Source: Microbulbifer sp. VAAF005 (GTDB lineage Bacteria > Pseudomonadota > Gammaproteobacteria > Pseudomonadales > Cellvibrionaceae). Taken from it: a stretch of DNA of 64,000 bases. Of this stretch, positions 36,173-45,258 are shown piece after piece. The DNA lies in the NCBI RefSeq assembly GCF_030012985.1, contig NZ_CP120233.1, forward strand, positions 992,001 through 1,056,000, in the 5' to 3' direction. A program made the translations under genes and the position numbers. Each line of letters opens with the position of its first letter. Position 1 is the first letter of the stretch. The notes beneath the pieces are model-generated. The model was not told where the DNA came from and searched no databases. It worked only from the letters and a program-made list of their open reading frames with translations.

Positions 36173-36943
36173 TCAGTCCCAGCGGTTGAAAATAACGTGC
36201 ATGCCGTGATGATCGTCACTCACGAATACGAAATAGCCGGCGCCAGTATGTGCAGTTGCGCACACCTTCGTCCCCTGGGAGGTCTCAGAACACTGCATTT
36301 TGTAGGCTTCAATTCCCGAAGTATCGTATTCACACTGACTGTATTGGCTGTCAAGAGTTTGCACTAAATCGCGGCTGCTCCTTGCCAATACATAGCGGTA
36401 ATCACCAAAGTAGCGATAGTTATAGGCATCCAGGTAATATGCCTGGGAATCAATACCCCCTTCCAGAAGCTCGCTATAGCAGAGTTCAGGTCTGGCCATC
36501 CACAGAGTTTCCTGATCATTCGAAGAGTGTATTCCTGGCCAATTCTGTTGATCATGTTGAGAGAGTACTACGTTGGTTGAATCAACATAGTCTTTCACAA
36601 TGACGTAATCACCTTCATCACTTTCTATTCTGCAAACCGGCGCACCGCCAATAAAATTATCACACTGAACCATATCCAGGCTGACTTGAGTTGTCTCCCC
36701 GGCACAGTCTTCTGCAAAGCTTTCAGCCCAGTATTGCACAGCCTTAACTGCATACTCTCGAGAGTCTTCTATTTCATAATAGAAGTCTGAAAAGATGCGA
36801 TAAACATCGCGATCATTAGTATTGCTTGCAGAAGCTGCTACAGAACACTGACTAAACTTAGGCAGTTCAAAAGTCTGTTCTGCTTGAGCGGGAACCGCAC
36901 CGGCAATAGCAATCGCTGCTGTAAAAGTGGCAAGAGTTTTCAT
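36173..36943 (-). CDS. Secreted protein of unknown function
   Basis: A 256-residue exported protein. Signal MKTLATFTAAIAIAGAVPAQAE begins at ATG 36943, with GGAGG eight bases before; a longer frame to 36967 is not needed. The mature part has ten cysteines (such as SQCSVA, EDCAGE, VQCDN, PVCRI, SQCEYD, MQCSE and KVCAT) and aromatic-rich strands. The paired cysteines suggest disulphide bonds in the periplasm or outside the cell. I do not recognise a family. Confidence 0.75.
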   Translation of the reverse strand: MKTLATFTAAIAIAGAVPAQAEQTFELPKFSQCSVAASASNTNDRDVYRIFSDFYYEIEDSREYAVKAVQYWAESFAEDCAGETTQVSLDMVQCDNFIGGAPVCRIESDEGDYVIVKDYVDSTNVVLSQHDQQNWPGIHSSNDQETLWMARPELCYSELLEGGIDSQAYYLDAYNYRYFGDYRYVLARSSRDLVQTLDSQYSQCEYDTSGIEAYKMQCSETSQGTKVCATAHTGAGYFVFVSDDHHGMHVIFNRWD

Positions 36944-37077
36944 TAGATGTCCTCCGTGAACAATCATCCTAAAAGGGACGCGGATTCTAGCAGAGGAAAA
37001 AAACTATCAAAAGCAGTGTAACGATATGAAAGTTCAGGTACCTTATTCCAAGGTTGTGAATATCTGAATAATATTAA

Positions 37078-38478
37078 TTATCGGCATAAGTGAGTTAACT
37101 CGATAAAACGTTCCAACTGAAATCCGGCCTCAGCCTTCCCTCTATCTTTACCTTCAAGCGGCCAACCACAATTCACCCGCACACAATCACCGTAGAGATC
37201 AAGCGTGCTAAAATCTGCACCGCCCAACAAGGCTATATTTTCTTCGGAAGCCATACGGCAAAGACTCCGGCTATCCAACCCTGGGATCTGCAACCAAATC
37301 ACCATTCCTCCATGGGGATCACTGATGCGCGATTCATCGGGCAAGTTTGAACTTAAGTAGTTGCGATAGGATGCGACCTGGAAGGCAAGCTTTTGCCTGA
37401 GCCCCTGCACATGACGGGAGTATTGAGTAGTACCGATGAAATCGGCTACCGCTAATTGGACGGGCAAGTTCACACCGAAACTTTCGGTAAATCGATAGCG
37501 TTCATATTGTTTTCGATACCTTCCTGGTAAGCACCACCCCAGGCGATAGCCTGCGCTCAATGTCTTGGAGATAGAGCCACACCAAAGCACATACCCGCTC
37601 CGGTCCCAGTAGCGCACGGGCATGGGCAGACTTCTTTGAAATCCGAGTTCCAAATACACATCATCCTCGACAATTGGAACCCGATATTTACCAGCCAGTG
37701 CGGCCAGGTTCTCTTTCTGCTCCGAACTCAGGGACACGCCCGTAGGATTCATATGACTGCTACTAAAAAGACCCGCTTGGACCAATCCCTGCTGCATATA
37801 GCGCTCTAGCTGTGCGAGGTCTAAGCCGTTTTCAACAGTCGGTATCTCAACAACTTTTCGCCCCATCAAAGCCAACAGATTAAGAAGACCGTTGTAACAA
37901 GGAGAACTGATCGCAACCGCTTCACCGGGCTTAGTCGTAATGGCAATCGCCGTGCGGACGGCATCCATACAACCATTCGTCACTACTAATTCATTGGCAG
38001 AGAAATGCAAATCATAGCTGGCAAAGTGTGCGCTAAGCGCACTGCGCAAAAGCGGCTCCCCAGAGGAAACCGGATAGCCATGCATCCTGGCGCCAGCCTC
38101 TCGGGTTGCCCGCCGCATACTGCGCTCCAGGGAATCTAACGGCAATAGCTCTGGAGATAAAGACGCAACACCCAATGGCCCTGTTCCCAACCCACGGAAA
38201 TAGCAATCGTGATTTACTGGATCTGTTGTTCGGCAGGTGAATGCGGGCATTATGGGAGGCGGGTTACTGCTGGGAGGAACTGAGGCAAAGAATCCAGATT
38301 GCGGTCGAACCTTCGCCCAGCCGAGCTCCTCCAGCAAGTAGTAGGTGCTTTGGGCTGTTGTCAGGCTCACTTCGTTTTGTGCAGCGAACCGCCTGAGGGA
38401 CGGTAGTTTATGACCGCTTGGTATTCTCCCTGACTGAATATCCTCTATACAGCGTTCGGCAAGCTCTTTATACCGCAC
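37078..38478 (-). CDS. MocR-type GntR regulator with aminotransferase domain
   Basis: A 466-residue regulator. The N-terminal GntR winged helix (RIPSGHKLPSLRRFAAQNEVS) is fused to a fold-type I PLP aminotransferase domain (VVTNGCMDAVRTAI, SPCYNGLLNLL, SSSHMNPTGVS, PIVEDDVYLELGF), with the PLP lysine at residue 305 in GSISKTLSAGYRLG. Such regulators sense amino acids or vitamins using PLP. It is divergent from the EamA transporter, and a 30-bp-spaced direct repeat lies between them. Translation starts at GTG, with GGGGATAG upstream. Confidence 0.92.
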   Translation of the reverse strand: MRYKELAERCIEDIQSGRIPSGHKLPSLRRFAAQNEVSLTTAQSTYYLLEELGWAKVRPQSGFFASVPPSSNPPPIMPAFTCRTTDPVNHDCYFRGLGTGPLGVASLSPELLPLDSLERSMRRATREAGARMHGYPVSSGEPLLRSALSAHFASYDLHFSANELVVTNGCMDAVRTAIAITTKPGEAVAISSPCYNGLLNLLALMGRKVVEIPTVENGLDLAQLERYMQQGLVQAGLFSSSHMNPTGVSLSSEQKENLAALAGKYRVPIVEDDVYLELGFQRSLPMPVRYWDRSGYVLWCGSISKTLSAGYRLGWCLPGRYRKQYERYRFTESFGVNLPVQLAVADFIGTTQYSRHVQGLRQKLAFQVASYRNYLSSNLPDESRISDPHGGMVIWLQIPGLDSRSLCRMASEENIALLGGADFSTLDLYGDCVRVNCGWPLEGKDRGKAEAGFQLERFIELTHLCR

Positions 38479-38510
38479 CTATCCCCTCTCCGATTCCGTC
38501 TCCGCCCAAA

Positions 38511-38550
38511 CTGTATACCTATTTTATACAAAAATTGCATCTGTATACCT
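38511..38550. promoter_or_regulatory. Direct-repeat operator for the MocR regulator
   Basis: CTGTATACCT occurs at 38511-38520 and again exactly 30 bp later at 38541-38550; an inverted relative (TTTATACAA) sits between. Direct repeats near a shared promoter are typical MocR binding sites. It lies between the regulator and the divergent EamA transporter. Confidence 0.6.
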
Positions 38551-38597
38551 TTTTTCATTTCTTGGATAGTTAGCCCCGAGACAAATTGGAGGGGCTG

Positions 38598-39509
38598 ATG
38601 CGGTACTCGGATTTATTACTTGGTGTGCTACTAATGGCAATGTGGGGATTCAACTTCATTGTTATTCAGATGGGAACGGAAGATCTGGACCCACTCCTTC
38701 TGGTGGCTTTACGCTTTTCTTTGGCAGCCTTTCCGGCAGTGCTTTTCGTTTCCAGGCCGACAGTCAGCTGGAAGTACGTTCTGGCCTACAGCCTGACTTT
38801 TGGCTGTGGGGTTTGGGGGATGGCCACCTGGGCAATCTCTAGCGGACTCTCTGCGGGAATGGCCTCACTTCTTTTGCAAGTAAATGTTGCGATTAGCTTA
38901 CTACTCGGCTGGGTATTCCTGAAAGAAAAGATTATCCCGCAGAAAGCTCTTGGGGCTCTACTTGCCTTAGGAGGGCTGTTGCTAAGTTTGATGGTTGAAG
39001 ATGGCACTGTGCCCCTTATCAGTATTGCACTTATCCTAATAGCGGCTACCAGCTGGAGCATCAGTGGGCTCATTGTAAAGGCCAGTGGCACACAGCAAGT
39101 ATTTAGCTTTATTGTCTGGGGGCTATTTTTTGCACCGTTACCACTGTTCGCTGCTACCTATATTAAAAATGGTGCGGATATATTTTATGAAATTCAAAAC
39201 AACCTTAGTGGAAAGTTAATTTTCTCCATATTGTTTCAGGCCTACCCAACCACTCTGCTGGGATACTGGTTCTGGAACCGGTTAATCGTTAAGTACCCGC
39301 TGTCTACTGTTGCGCCTTTAGGTTTACTCTGCCCCGTTTTTGGACTTTTTTTCAGTTGGTTATTAACTGGCGAATCGATTGGTTCAGAAAAGTTAATGGC
39401 CGCTATTATGATTTTCTCTGGGCTGGCACTTGGTATTGTTCATTTTCGCCAGAGCTTTAAGATGCTAAGAAACTCACGGATTTTTGGCATGTTAAACATA
39501 TCGCGATGA
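38598..39509 (+). CDS. EamA/DMT-family transporter
   Basis: A 303-residue inner-membrane transporter with ten predicted helices in two EamA repeats (MGGFNFIVIQMG-like start; LVALRFSLAAFPAV, GMASLLLQVNVAISLLLGWVFLKE; second repeat with ATSWSISGLIVKASG and STVAPLGLLCPVFGLFFSWL). Starts at ATG 38598 after GGAGGGG. DMT proteins next to MocR regulators usually export or import amino acids or related compounds; the substrate is unknown. Its 3' end overlaps the convergent LysR gene by 70 bases. Confidence 0.9.
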   Translation: MRYSDLLLGVLLMAMWGFNFIVIQMGTEDLDPLLLVALRFSLAAFPAVLFVSRPTVSWKYVLAYSLTFGCGVWGMATWAISSGLSAGMASLLLQVNVAISLLLGWVFLKEKIIPQKALGALLALGGLLLSLMVEDGTVPLISIALILIAATSWSISGLIVKASGTQQVFSFIVWGLFFAPLPLFAATYIKNGADIFYEIQNNLSGKLIFSILFQAYPTTLLGYWFWNRLIVKYPLSTVAPLGLLCPVFGLFFSWLLTGESIGSEKLMAAIMIFSGLALGIVHFRQSFKMLRNSRIFGMLNISR

Positions 39510-40300
39510 ACAAGTATCCAAGTTGAGATTTGCCAATTTTCAGGAGTAGGAATCTCAATAATATCTTCAAATTTTTCAGCCAGGATTCTCGGCATGGCGC
39601 CAATGCCACAGCCAGAAAGCATTGCCTGGTTAAGAATTTGCTGACTGGAAGCAGTCAGCACAATCTTTTGATCGGGAATATGATTATAAATCCATTCATT
39701 CCAGCCAAAGTGTAACGGGCGATCACCTAAAGCCAGAAATCTGTGCTCTTGAAGGTTACTTTTATCGGGAAGCCCATAGTCTTCAATATAGGATTTGTGT
39801 GCATAGAAAACGAATTCTGTAGTGAAAAACGGCAACACGATATTATCAGGTGTCGTTGGTTTCTCACCGACACGAATCGCAATATCAGCTTCACCGTACT
39901 CCAGGTTAAAATTGCGCAGATCCCCGATTAAATTGACAAGCATACCTGGGTGCTGCGTCTGGTACTGTTTAATTATCGGCATCAACAGGTCTACCATTTC
40001 GCCGACAGAAGTGATAGTGAGGTTGCCTTGCAAATTCTGCTCTTTGCTTTGCAACCGCGATGACAACTGAGAAAAATGGCTGTCCGTCACCGCTCCCAGG
40101 CGCATAACCTCCAGCCCCGCCTCCGTTGGAATATAGCCTTTGTCATTACGCTGAAATAGTACAACCCCAAGGCTTTCCTCCAATACATTAATATGGCGCA
40201 TCACAGTGGACCTATGAATACCAATCTCTTGGGCCGTTGCACTCAGAGTGCCCAGTTTGGCCAGCTTGTAAGCGGTCCTTAACTCAGTCCATTTATCCAT
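39440..40300 (-). CDS. LysR-family transcriptional regulator
   Basis: A 286-residue regulator. The HTH is WTELRTAYKLAKLGTLSATAQ followed by IHRSTVMRHINVLEESLGVVLFQR (about 5-48). The effector domain begins near residue 90 with NLQGNLTITSVGEMVDLLMP. It is read away from the NDH-2-like flavoprotein, and a perfect palindrome lies between. The HTH sequence is somewhat unusual (IHRSTVMRH in place of the common SQPAVS), but the layout is normal. Its 3' end overlaps the EamA gene. Confidence 0.9.
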   Translation of the reverse strand: MDKWTELRTAYKLAKLGTLSATAQEIGIHRSTVMRHINVLEESLGVVLFQRNDKGYIPTEAGLEVMRLGAVTDSHFSQLSSRLQSKEQNLQGNLTITSVGEMVDLLMPIIKQYQTQHPGMLVNLIGDLRNFNLEYGEADIAIRVGEKPTTPDNIVLPFFTTEFVFYAHKSYIEDYGLPDKSNLQEHRFLALGDRPLHFGWNEWIYNHIPDQKIVLTASSQQILNQAMLSGCGIGAMPRILAEKFEDIIEIPTPENWQISTWILVHRDMFNMPKIREFLSILKLWRK

Positions 40301-40328
40301 TATTTACCTCAAGCCCCCAATGCTCAGC

Positions 40329-40346
40329 ATGTGCAAATATGCACAT
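40329..40346. promoter_or_regulatory. Palindromic operator upstream of the LysR gene
   Basis: ATGTGCA-AATA-TGCACAT is a perfect 7-bp inverted repeat 29 bases before the LysR start. A T-N11-A LysR-type box can be read within it. It may govern both divergent genes. Confidence 0.6.
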
Positions 40347-40435
40347 CAGAGTCTCATAATCACACATTCACAGCATATTCGCTACACCATAAAATGGATT
40401 CAAATGACCTGTACACCCTCTAATGGTTGAAAAAT

Positions 40436-41521
40436 ATGGTAATTAAAGCGGAAGTATTGATATTAGACGGTGGTTTCGCCGGTGTGTCTGTCGCGCAAGC
40501 ACTGGAAAGACATGGGCTCCATACCATTCTGGTAGACAAAAAAGATTATTTTGAAGTCACTTTTGCCACCTTGCGCAATGTAACCGATCCATCCAGTACC
40601 GGGAATCAAGCGCGCAAGTACTACAGGGACTTTTTCTATGGCCGCTTCATTCAGGGAGATGTAATGGAAATGTCTGCGAAATCAGCGCGTTTGGCAGATG
40701 GAACAGAGTTACATTTCAACAGTGCCATACTCGCCTCCGGCACCCGATATCCGAGTATGCCAATGGCCAAATCTCTTTGCGCAATGGATATTCAATCCAG
40801 AAACCAAGAACTGTTGAACGAGCATCAGCGACTGAAACAAGCAAGGAAAGTCATGGTGATAGGTGGAGGGGTCGTTGGTGTCGAATTGGCAGGAGAGATC
40901 GCGCACGCTATGCCGAGCACTCACGTAATTCTGACACACAATAAAGAGGTCTTATTGGACAACTTCAAGCCTAAAGCACAGATCAAAGCCCAGAGACAAT
41001 TAGAGAATTTAGGTGTAGAAATTCAGTTTAACAGCCGCTACCAAAATCAAAATGGCCGCTATATAAATCTCAACAATGGCCAAGCCAGCGATGCAGACCT
41101 GGTTTTTGAAGCAATTGGTGCGCTGCCCAACAATGATTACCTAAAACCGCACTTAGCGCATATCCTTAATGAGCAGGGATTTGTGAAAGTCGATAACAAC
41201 CTTCAAGTTATTGACGAACCAAGCTTGTATGCACTCGGAGACATTGCCGATATTGGTGAGGCCAAACTGGGCTACCTCGCCTCTCAGCAAGGTGAATACC
41301 TGGCAAAGGCCATCGCCAGAAATAGAAAAGGAAAAAGTACCAAAAGCTATAAACGAAACCCACTAATGGCACTAGTTCCCATTGGCCAGAAGCAAGGATT
41401 AGTGCAGCTACCTTTCGCAGTAACAACCTGCAACCACCTCGTGCGGTTGAAGCAGAAAGACCTATTCATTAATAAGGTTTATCGTGGGTTTGGCACTCAG
41501 CCAAATGCCCAGCTCTCTTAG
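40436..41521 (+). CDS. NDH-2/AIF-like FAD-dependent NAD(P)H oxidoreductase
   Basis: A flavoprotein of 361-364 residues, ATG 40436 or TTG 40427. It has two dinucleotide-binding motifs: DGGFAGVSVAQALE near the N-terminus (with Asp where the common Gly-x-Gly starts) and VMVIGGGVVGVELAGEIA (about 145). The FAD-closing motif is LYALGDIADIG. This matches AIF-type and type II NADH dehydrogenase-like enzymes, which are membrane-peripheral oxidoreductases. Divergent from LysR. Electron acceptor unknown. Confidence 0.85.
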   Translation: MVIKAEVLILDGGFAGVSVAQALERHGLHTILVDKKDYFEVTFATLRNVTDPSSTGNQARKYYRDFFYGRFIQGDVMEMSAKSARLADGTELHFNSAILASGTRYPSMPMAKSLCAMDIQSRNQELLNEHQRLKQARKVMVIGGGVVGVELAGEIAHAMPSTHVILTHNKEVLLDNFKPKAQIKAQRQLENLGVEIQFNSRYQNQNGRYINLNNGQASDADLVFEAIGALPNNDYLKPHLAHILNEQGFVKVDNNLQVIDEPSLYALGDIADIGEAKLGYLASQQGEYLAKAIARNRKGKSTKSYKRNPLMALVPIGQKQGLVQLPFAVTTCNHLVRLKQKDLFINKVYRGFGTQPNAQLS

Positions 41522-41646
41522 TTCGGGCTAACCATTGTAAGTAGCTATTAATGCAGTTAACGATATGATTCTATTTTGGCCAACTGTATAAATACAAAAA
41601 ATAAAATCATAAAGTGAGCATTATCAAGGACAAAAAATCACAAGTA

Positions 41647-42096
41647 CTAACCAGGTTTATTGCTTTTCTCCCTCACCAGCCAGTAGGAAACTCCCAGGGC
41701 GATAGTCACCAGGGCAATACCGACTATTTGCTCCGCATTAACAAATTTCAAGTTGAGCACAATAACCTTCCGAGCTACAGCCATTAAGGCTGTAGCCAAT
41801 ACCAATTGTACCGGTATCACATTTGTACCCAGGTAGAGTCGGATATTGGTGAAAATTTCAATGGCAATAAGAACGGCGAGAAAGGCCCCAAAAGTCTCGA
41901 GGATATCTTCCATATCCAGCAATAGGAATGGCGTCTCCATAAGCCTTTCATAAAGCACATAGACGACATCCGCAATGGTCCAGAATATGACCAACACCAT
42001 AAGAATGGCGAGAAATTTAACGGCATATTTTATTGCTCGATGTAATTGGTTGATCAGGGGATCAGCATGATCCTCATGTATCTCGTCATATTTCAT
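41647..42096 (-). CDS. PsiE-family membrane protein
   Basis: A 149-residue inner-membrane protein with four helices (YAVKFLAILMVLVIFWTIAD, LETFGAFLAVLIAIEIF, VQLVLATALMAVARKVIVL, QIVGIALVTIALGVSYWL) and the conserved EIFTNIRLYL between helices two and three, the signature of the PsiE (phosphate-starvation-inducible) family. Function unknown, and the phosphate link is only by family name. Single gene. Confidence 0.88.
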   Translation of the reverse strand: MKYDEIHEDHADPLINQLHRAIKYAVKFLAILMVLVIFWTIADVVYVLYERLMETPFLLLDMEDILETFGAFLAVLIAIEIFTNIRLYLGTNVIPVQLVLATALMAVARKVIVLNLKFVNAEQIVGIALVTIALGVSYWLVREKSNKPG

Positions 42097-42203
42097 GGGC
42101 TTCGCTCTGCCGATTGATACCGCACATTGCTTGAGTTCGACTATAGGCGAAATCCCCGTATTCAGCCGAGAGAGCTTCCTTTAGTGAGTGAGTAGTAAAA
42201 GGA

Positions 42204-42231
42204 ATCCCGGCAGCATATTCACCGCCGGGAT
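42204..42231 (-). terminator. Terminator hairpin after the PLC-like gene
   Basis: ATCCCGGC (42204-42211) pairs with GCCGGGAT (42224-42231), with a 12-base loop. Read on minus it is followed by TCCTTTTAC. It lies 12 bases past the stop codon. Confidence 0.7.
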
Positions 42232-42242
42232 ATTGTGAGTCG

Positions 42243-44417
42243 TTAAGGTAGGCAGGCTGCGTTAGAGAAGAAATACTTTACTTCGTAGTCACTACAATCC
42301 TCTGTTGCACAAAAGAAGCGGTAATTAGTGCCGATATCGCCTATATGCATGCTTTCGCCGGTTAAGGAATAATCCAACTTCGTATCAACAACCCTTGCCT
42401 CAATACCAGCAACATCACTGACAGCACAGCTATTGCTGATATTTCCTGCTGACTTGTGTTCGTTAAAGCTCTCATAATCAATGCCACCTGAGGAGGGATC
42501 ATCCAGGTCCAGCCACTCGGTTGCGTAGTACCCTGGATTTACCAAGCTGTTGGACAACTTGTGCACGCCCAAAGCATCGATTTCATCACCGTGGCGCCCG
42601 TGGAAAGCAAAAATTTGCTGGGATGAAGTGGAAGAATAAGTTGTACAAGTCCCCTGCTGAGTGCCCCCGGAAATAGATGAGCCATTGCTCGACGTCAATT
42701 TAAGGTAGTAAACACTACCGGTTTCATGCTTTTCATCGTCGACACAAATTTTAACGTCATCCAAATACTCGCTGCTGGCGGAGTTGAAACTCAGTACACT
42801 CCCCATCGAGCCCCCATCTCCATCACCATATTCAATACAGTATTCATGATCACTGGCTGTGGCATGGCTTAGGGATTGCTTAAATTCATAGCAAGCTTTA
42901 AAACCATCAATTCGGCCACCGGAACGAATCTGGATAGATTTCAGATTCATAGTGCCGCTGCCGAGCAGTTTGCGTTTTACCAGGTCGATTGAATCAAACG
43001 CATCACCTCCGGTACCACCCACGGCATCTTTTTTGATGTAGCCAAAATCCGAGTAACTATCTTGGTTGGCGATCCAGAACCCATCAAATGGTTCGTAGTA
43101 ATTCACCCAAACCGAGGTAGTTACACCTTCTGAATTCCTCTTGGCATAAAGCGTGGCATTTTCCAAAGCGTTATAAGGCATTCCATAGCGGTAGCCATCA
43201 GCTTCACAGGCGGAGTAACCTTCACTCCAAGTTCCCGATGCACTGCTGATGTGCCAGTTTCGCTCATCGTCCACACAGGCAAACACTCGCTCCGTGCTAC
43301 AGCTATAGTCACGAATTTCACCGTCATTACTTAACCAGGCGCAACTATTGCTGCCACTGGGAGAGTCATTCCGCCAAGACCACGTAAAATCTTCAATCTG
43401 GGGTGCTTTAGAGGCACCTATAGTGGTCGCATTGGCCTCCACCAGCGCCAACTCAAGCATGTTATACCCAGATACTGCTTTCTCCAGGATCTCACTGCCG
43501 GAATACTTGATGTCATCCTTGCTATATTCCGTTGTTGCATCCAGGGCGACACTTAAATTCCCATTGTTGTAGTGGCTGATTGCGCTGGCATTACCATCGA
43601 TATCTGCTGTTAGCTGGCTGGAATTTTGTGCAAGTGGCTCATTAGAAGTGAGGTTTCCAGATGCATCCATTTCATCCACACCGATCCAGACATTACGTCT
43701 GAATTTCGATGTGTTTGACTCGTCATGGTAATCACACAGATTGTTATCACCAGTGTGCGGATACTCTCTGGGCACCTGAATAAATAGGATAACGTTGCGT
43801 CCCGCATCCAACACATCCTGTTTAGTCAGTGTTTGCGCCGGCAGGGAGGCGCAATCATCTTCTGTATAGCCCCAGTCGGTAGGCTTAAATACCAGATCCC
43901 CCAACCTGCTTTCAATTTTCTCACCAATCTTATTGCGGAAGTTCTGGTGGTAATCAGAATCGTAGGCCTCAAACTTTAGGAATATGACCTCATCATTATT
44001 ATCCTCAAGAAAATCCTTAATCTCATCCAGCCCATCCCCCAAGGTTGCAGCTGTGCCAAACATATAAATACACATAGTGGCCTCTTCCAGGCCCATATGA
44101 CACAGGTGCGGTGTTGAGCTGACACTCGAAGCAGGATAAGTATCATATTCGACCAGGCGTATTCCGCGACTGAACAATTTCTCCGGCGCGTACCACTGGT
44201 TTACATCGGTATATACACCCTGATCCCACTGATAGGATGCATAGGCATTATGCGCTCCCGCCCACAAGGTCTTTGATAAGGGAGCCTTTGTATCAATCTG
44301 CCCCTGTAAATCCAGGCGCTTCACTTTATCATCACCGGAATCAATCTCTCCCATGGCGGACATCGACAGAGATAATCCCAAAATTAAACTTGATACCAAA
44401 CCAACTGTTTTATTCAT
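42243..44417 (-). CDS. Secreted PLC-X-domain protein with lectin-like C-terminus
   Basis: A 724-residue exported protein (signal MNKTVGLVSSLILGLSLSMS). The N-terminal third has the PI-PLC X pattern: AGAHNAYAS (His56), RGIRLVEYDTY (Glu90 and Asp92), HLCHMG (His107) and IFLKFEAYDSDYH. Its middle has repeated WLSNDG and RVFACVDDERNWHI segments. The last third has a jacalin-like lectin pattern (GGDAFDSIDL, IQIRSGGRIDGFKACYEF, FAFHGRHGDEIDALGVH). So it may be a phospholipase targeted by carbohydrate binding. The reaction on phosphoinositides is inferred from the motif only. Confidence 0.8.
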   Translation of the reverse strand: MNKTVGLVSSLILGLSLSMSAMGEIDSGDDKVKRLDLQGQIDTKAPLSKTLWAGAHNAYASYQWDQGVYTDVNQWYAPEKLFSRGIRLVEYDTYPASSVSSTPHLCHMGLEEATMCIYMFGTAATLGDGLDEIKDFLEDNNDEVIFLKFEAYDSDYHQNFRNKIGEKIESRLGDLVFKPTDWGYTEDDCASLPAQTLTKQDVLDAGRNVILFIQVPREYPHTGDNNLCDYHDESNTSKFRRNVWIGVDEMDASGNLTSNEPLAQNSSQLTADIDGNASAISHYNNGNLSVALDATTEYSKDDIKYSGSEILEKAVSGYNMLELALVEANATTIGASKAPQIEDFTWSWRNDSPSGSNSCAWLSNDGEIRDYSCSTERVFACVDDERNWHISSASGTWSEGYSACEADGYRYGMPYNALENATLYAKRNSEGVTTSVWVNYYEPFDGFWIANQDSYSDFGYIKKDAVGGTGGDAFDSIDLVKRKLLGSGTMNLKSIQIRSGGRIDGFKACYEFKQSLSHATASDHEYCIEYGDGDGGSMGSVLSFNSASSEYLDDVKICVDDEKHETGSVYYLKLTSSNGSSISGGTQQGTCTTYSSTSSQQIFAFHGRHGDEIDALGVHKLSNSLVNPGYYATEWLDLDDPSSGGIDYESFNEHKSAGNISNSCAVSDVAGIEARVVDTKLDYSLTGESMHIGDIGTNYRFFCATEDCSDYEVKYFFSNAACLP

Positions 44418-45258
44418 TATTTTTTTCCTGATAAGTATCTTAATAATTACCTCACAAATAAAAATCCAGTAACTATTTCCCCCCAGTTGAATTGATCAAT
44501 TAGAACAAGCGTGCACACGTGTCACGAATAGTTAAATTACAACAGTACCAGTCAGTCAATTTCGGTCATTTACCCTACTTTACACTTTCATAATTTACGT
44601 ATCTCTCAATTCTGACAAATATCTATTTCCAACTTAAACCTGCGAAATAAGACTTACTTACAGAAGATACAAATAGTAAATACAGATTGTGACTAGTCAG
44701 TTAAGAACATAAGGCAACTTTGTAATTTTCTATTCTTTTGTGAAAAATGCGCCATTAATAAAGTCCCCAAAAACCAACCATCCCCACATTCAAGCAAAAA
44801 GCCTTAACCGCCAACTACGACCGCCAAGTCTAAAAAATTAAGCCAGATGATTCCCCCGCCAACTCACAAACAACATTCCACTAACCAAGCACTTATTTCA
44901 TTATTAGAAATCACTAATAAATACCTTCTGCTCCCAGGTCCTTAATAGCGAGGGATATTTACTTTCCGCATTCAACGATAACAAGGGTATAGACGAGCCC
45001 CTCAAAAATCCGTGCAATCAAATCAGGGATTTGTCAGAATCAATTCTGGCGTTTAAAAAAATAAGTCGTAATTAGGAATTAATCGCCATAAAACAGAGCT
45101 TAACAGCAAGCAGGCAATGAAAAATACGCCTTTCTGTATTGTCATAAGTCAAATACAGTATTGATCCGCACGCTCAGGGAGTGGCCATCTTATTCAGGTA
45201 TTGCATAAACAGAACTAAACGCCTCAAATCAAATAGTCAGCCTTATCAGGGAGAGAGA
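44418..45258. other. Long AT-rich intergenic region
   Basis: About 840 bases without an ORF longer than a few dozen codons. It contains the promoter of the PLC-like gene and the leader of the next lipoprotein gene. I see no repeat or hairpin of note. Confidence 0.5.
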
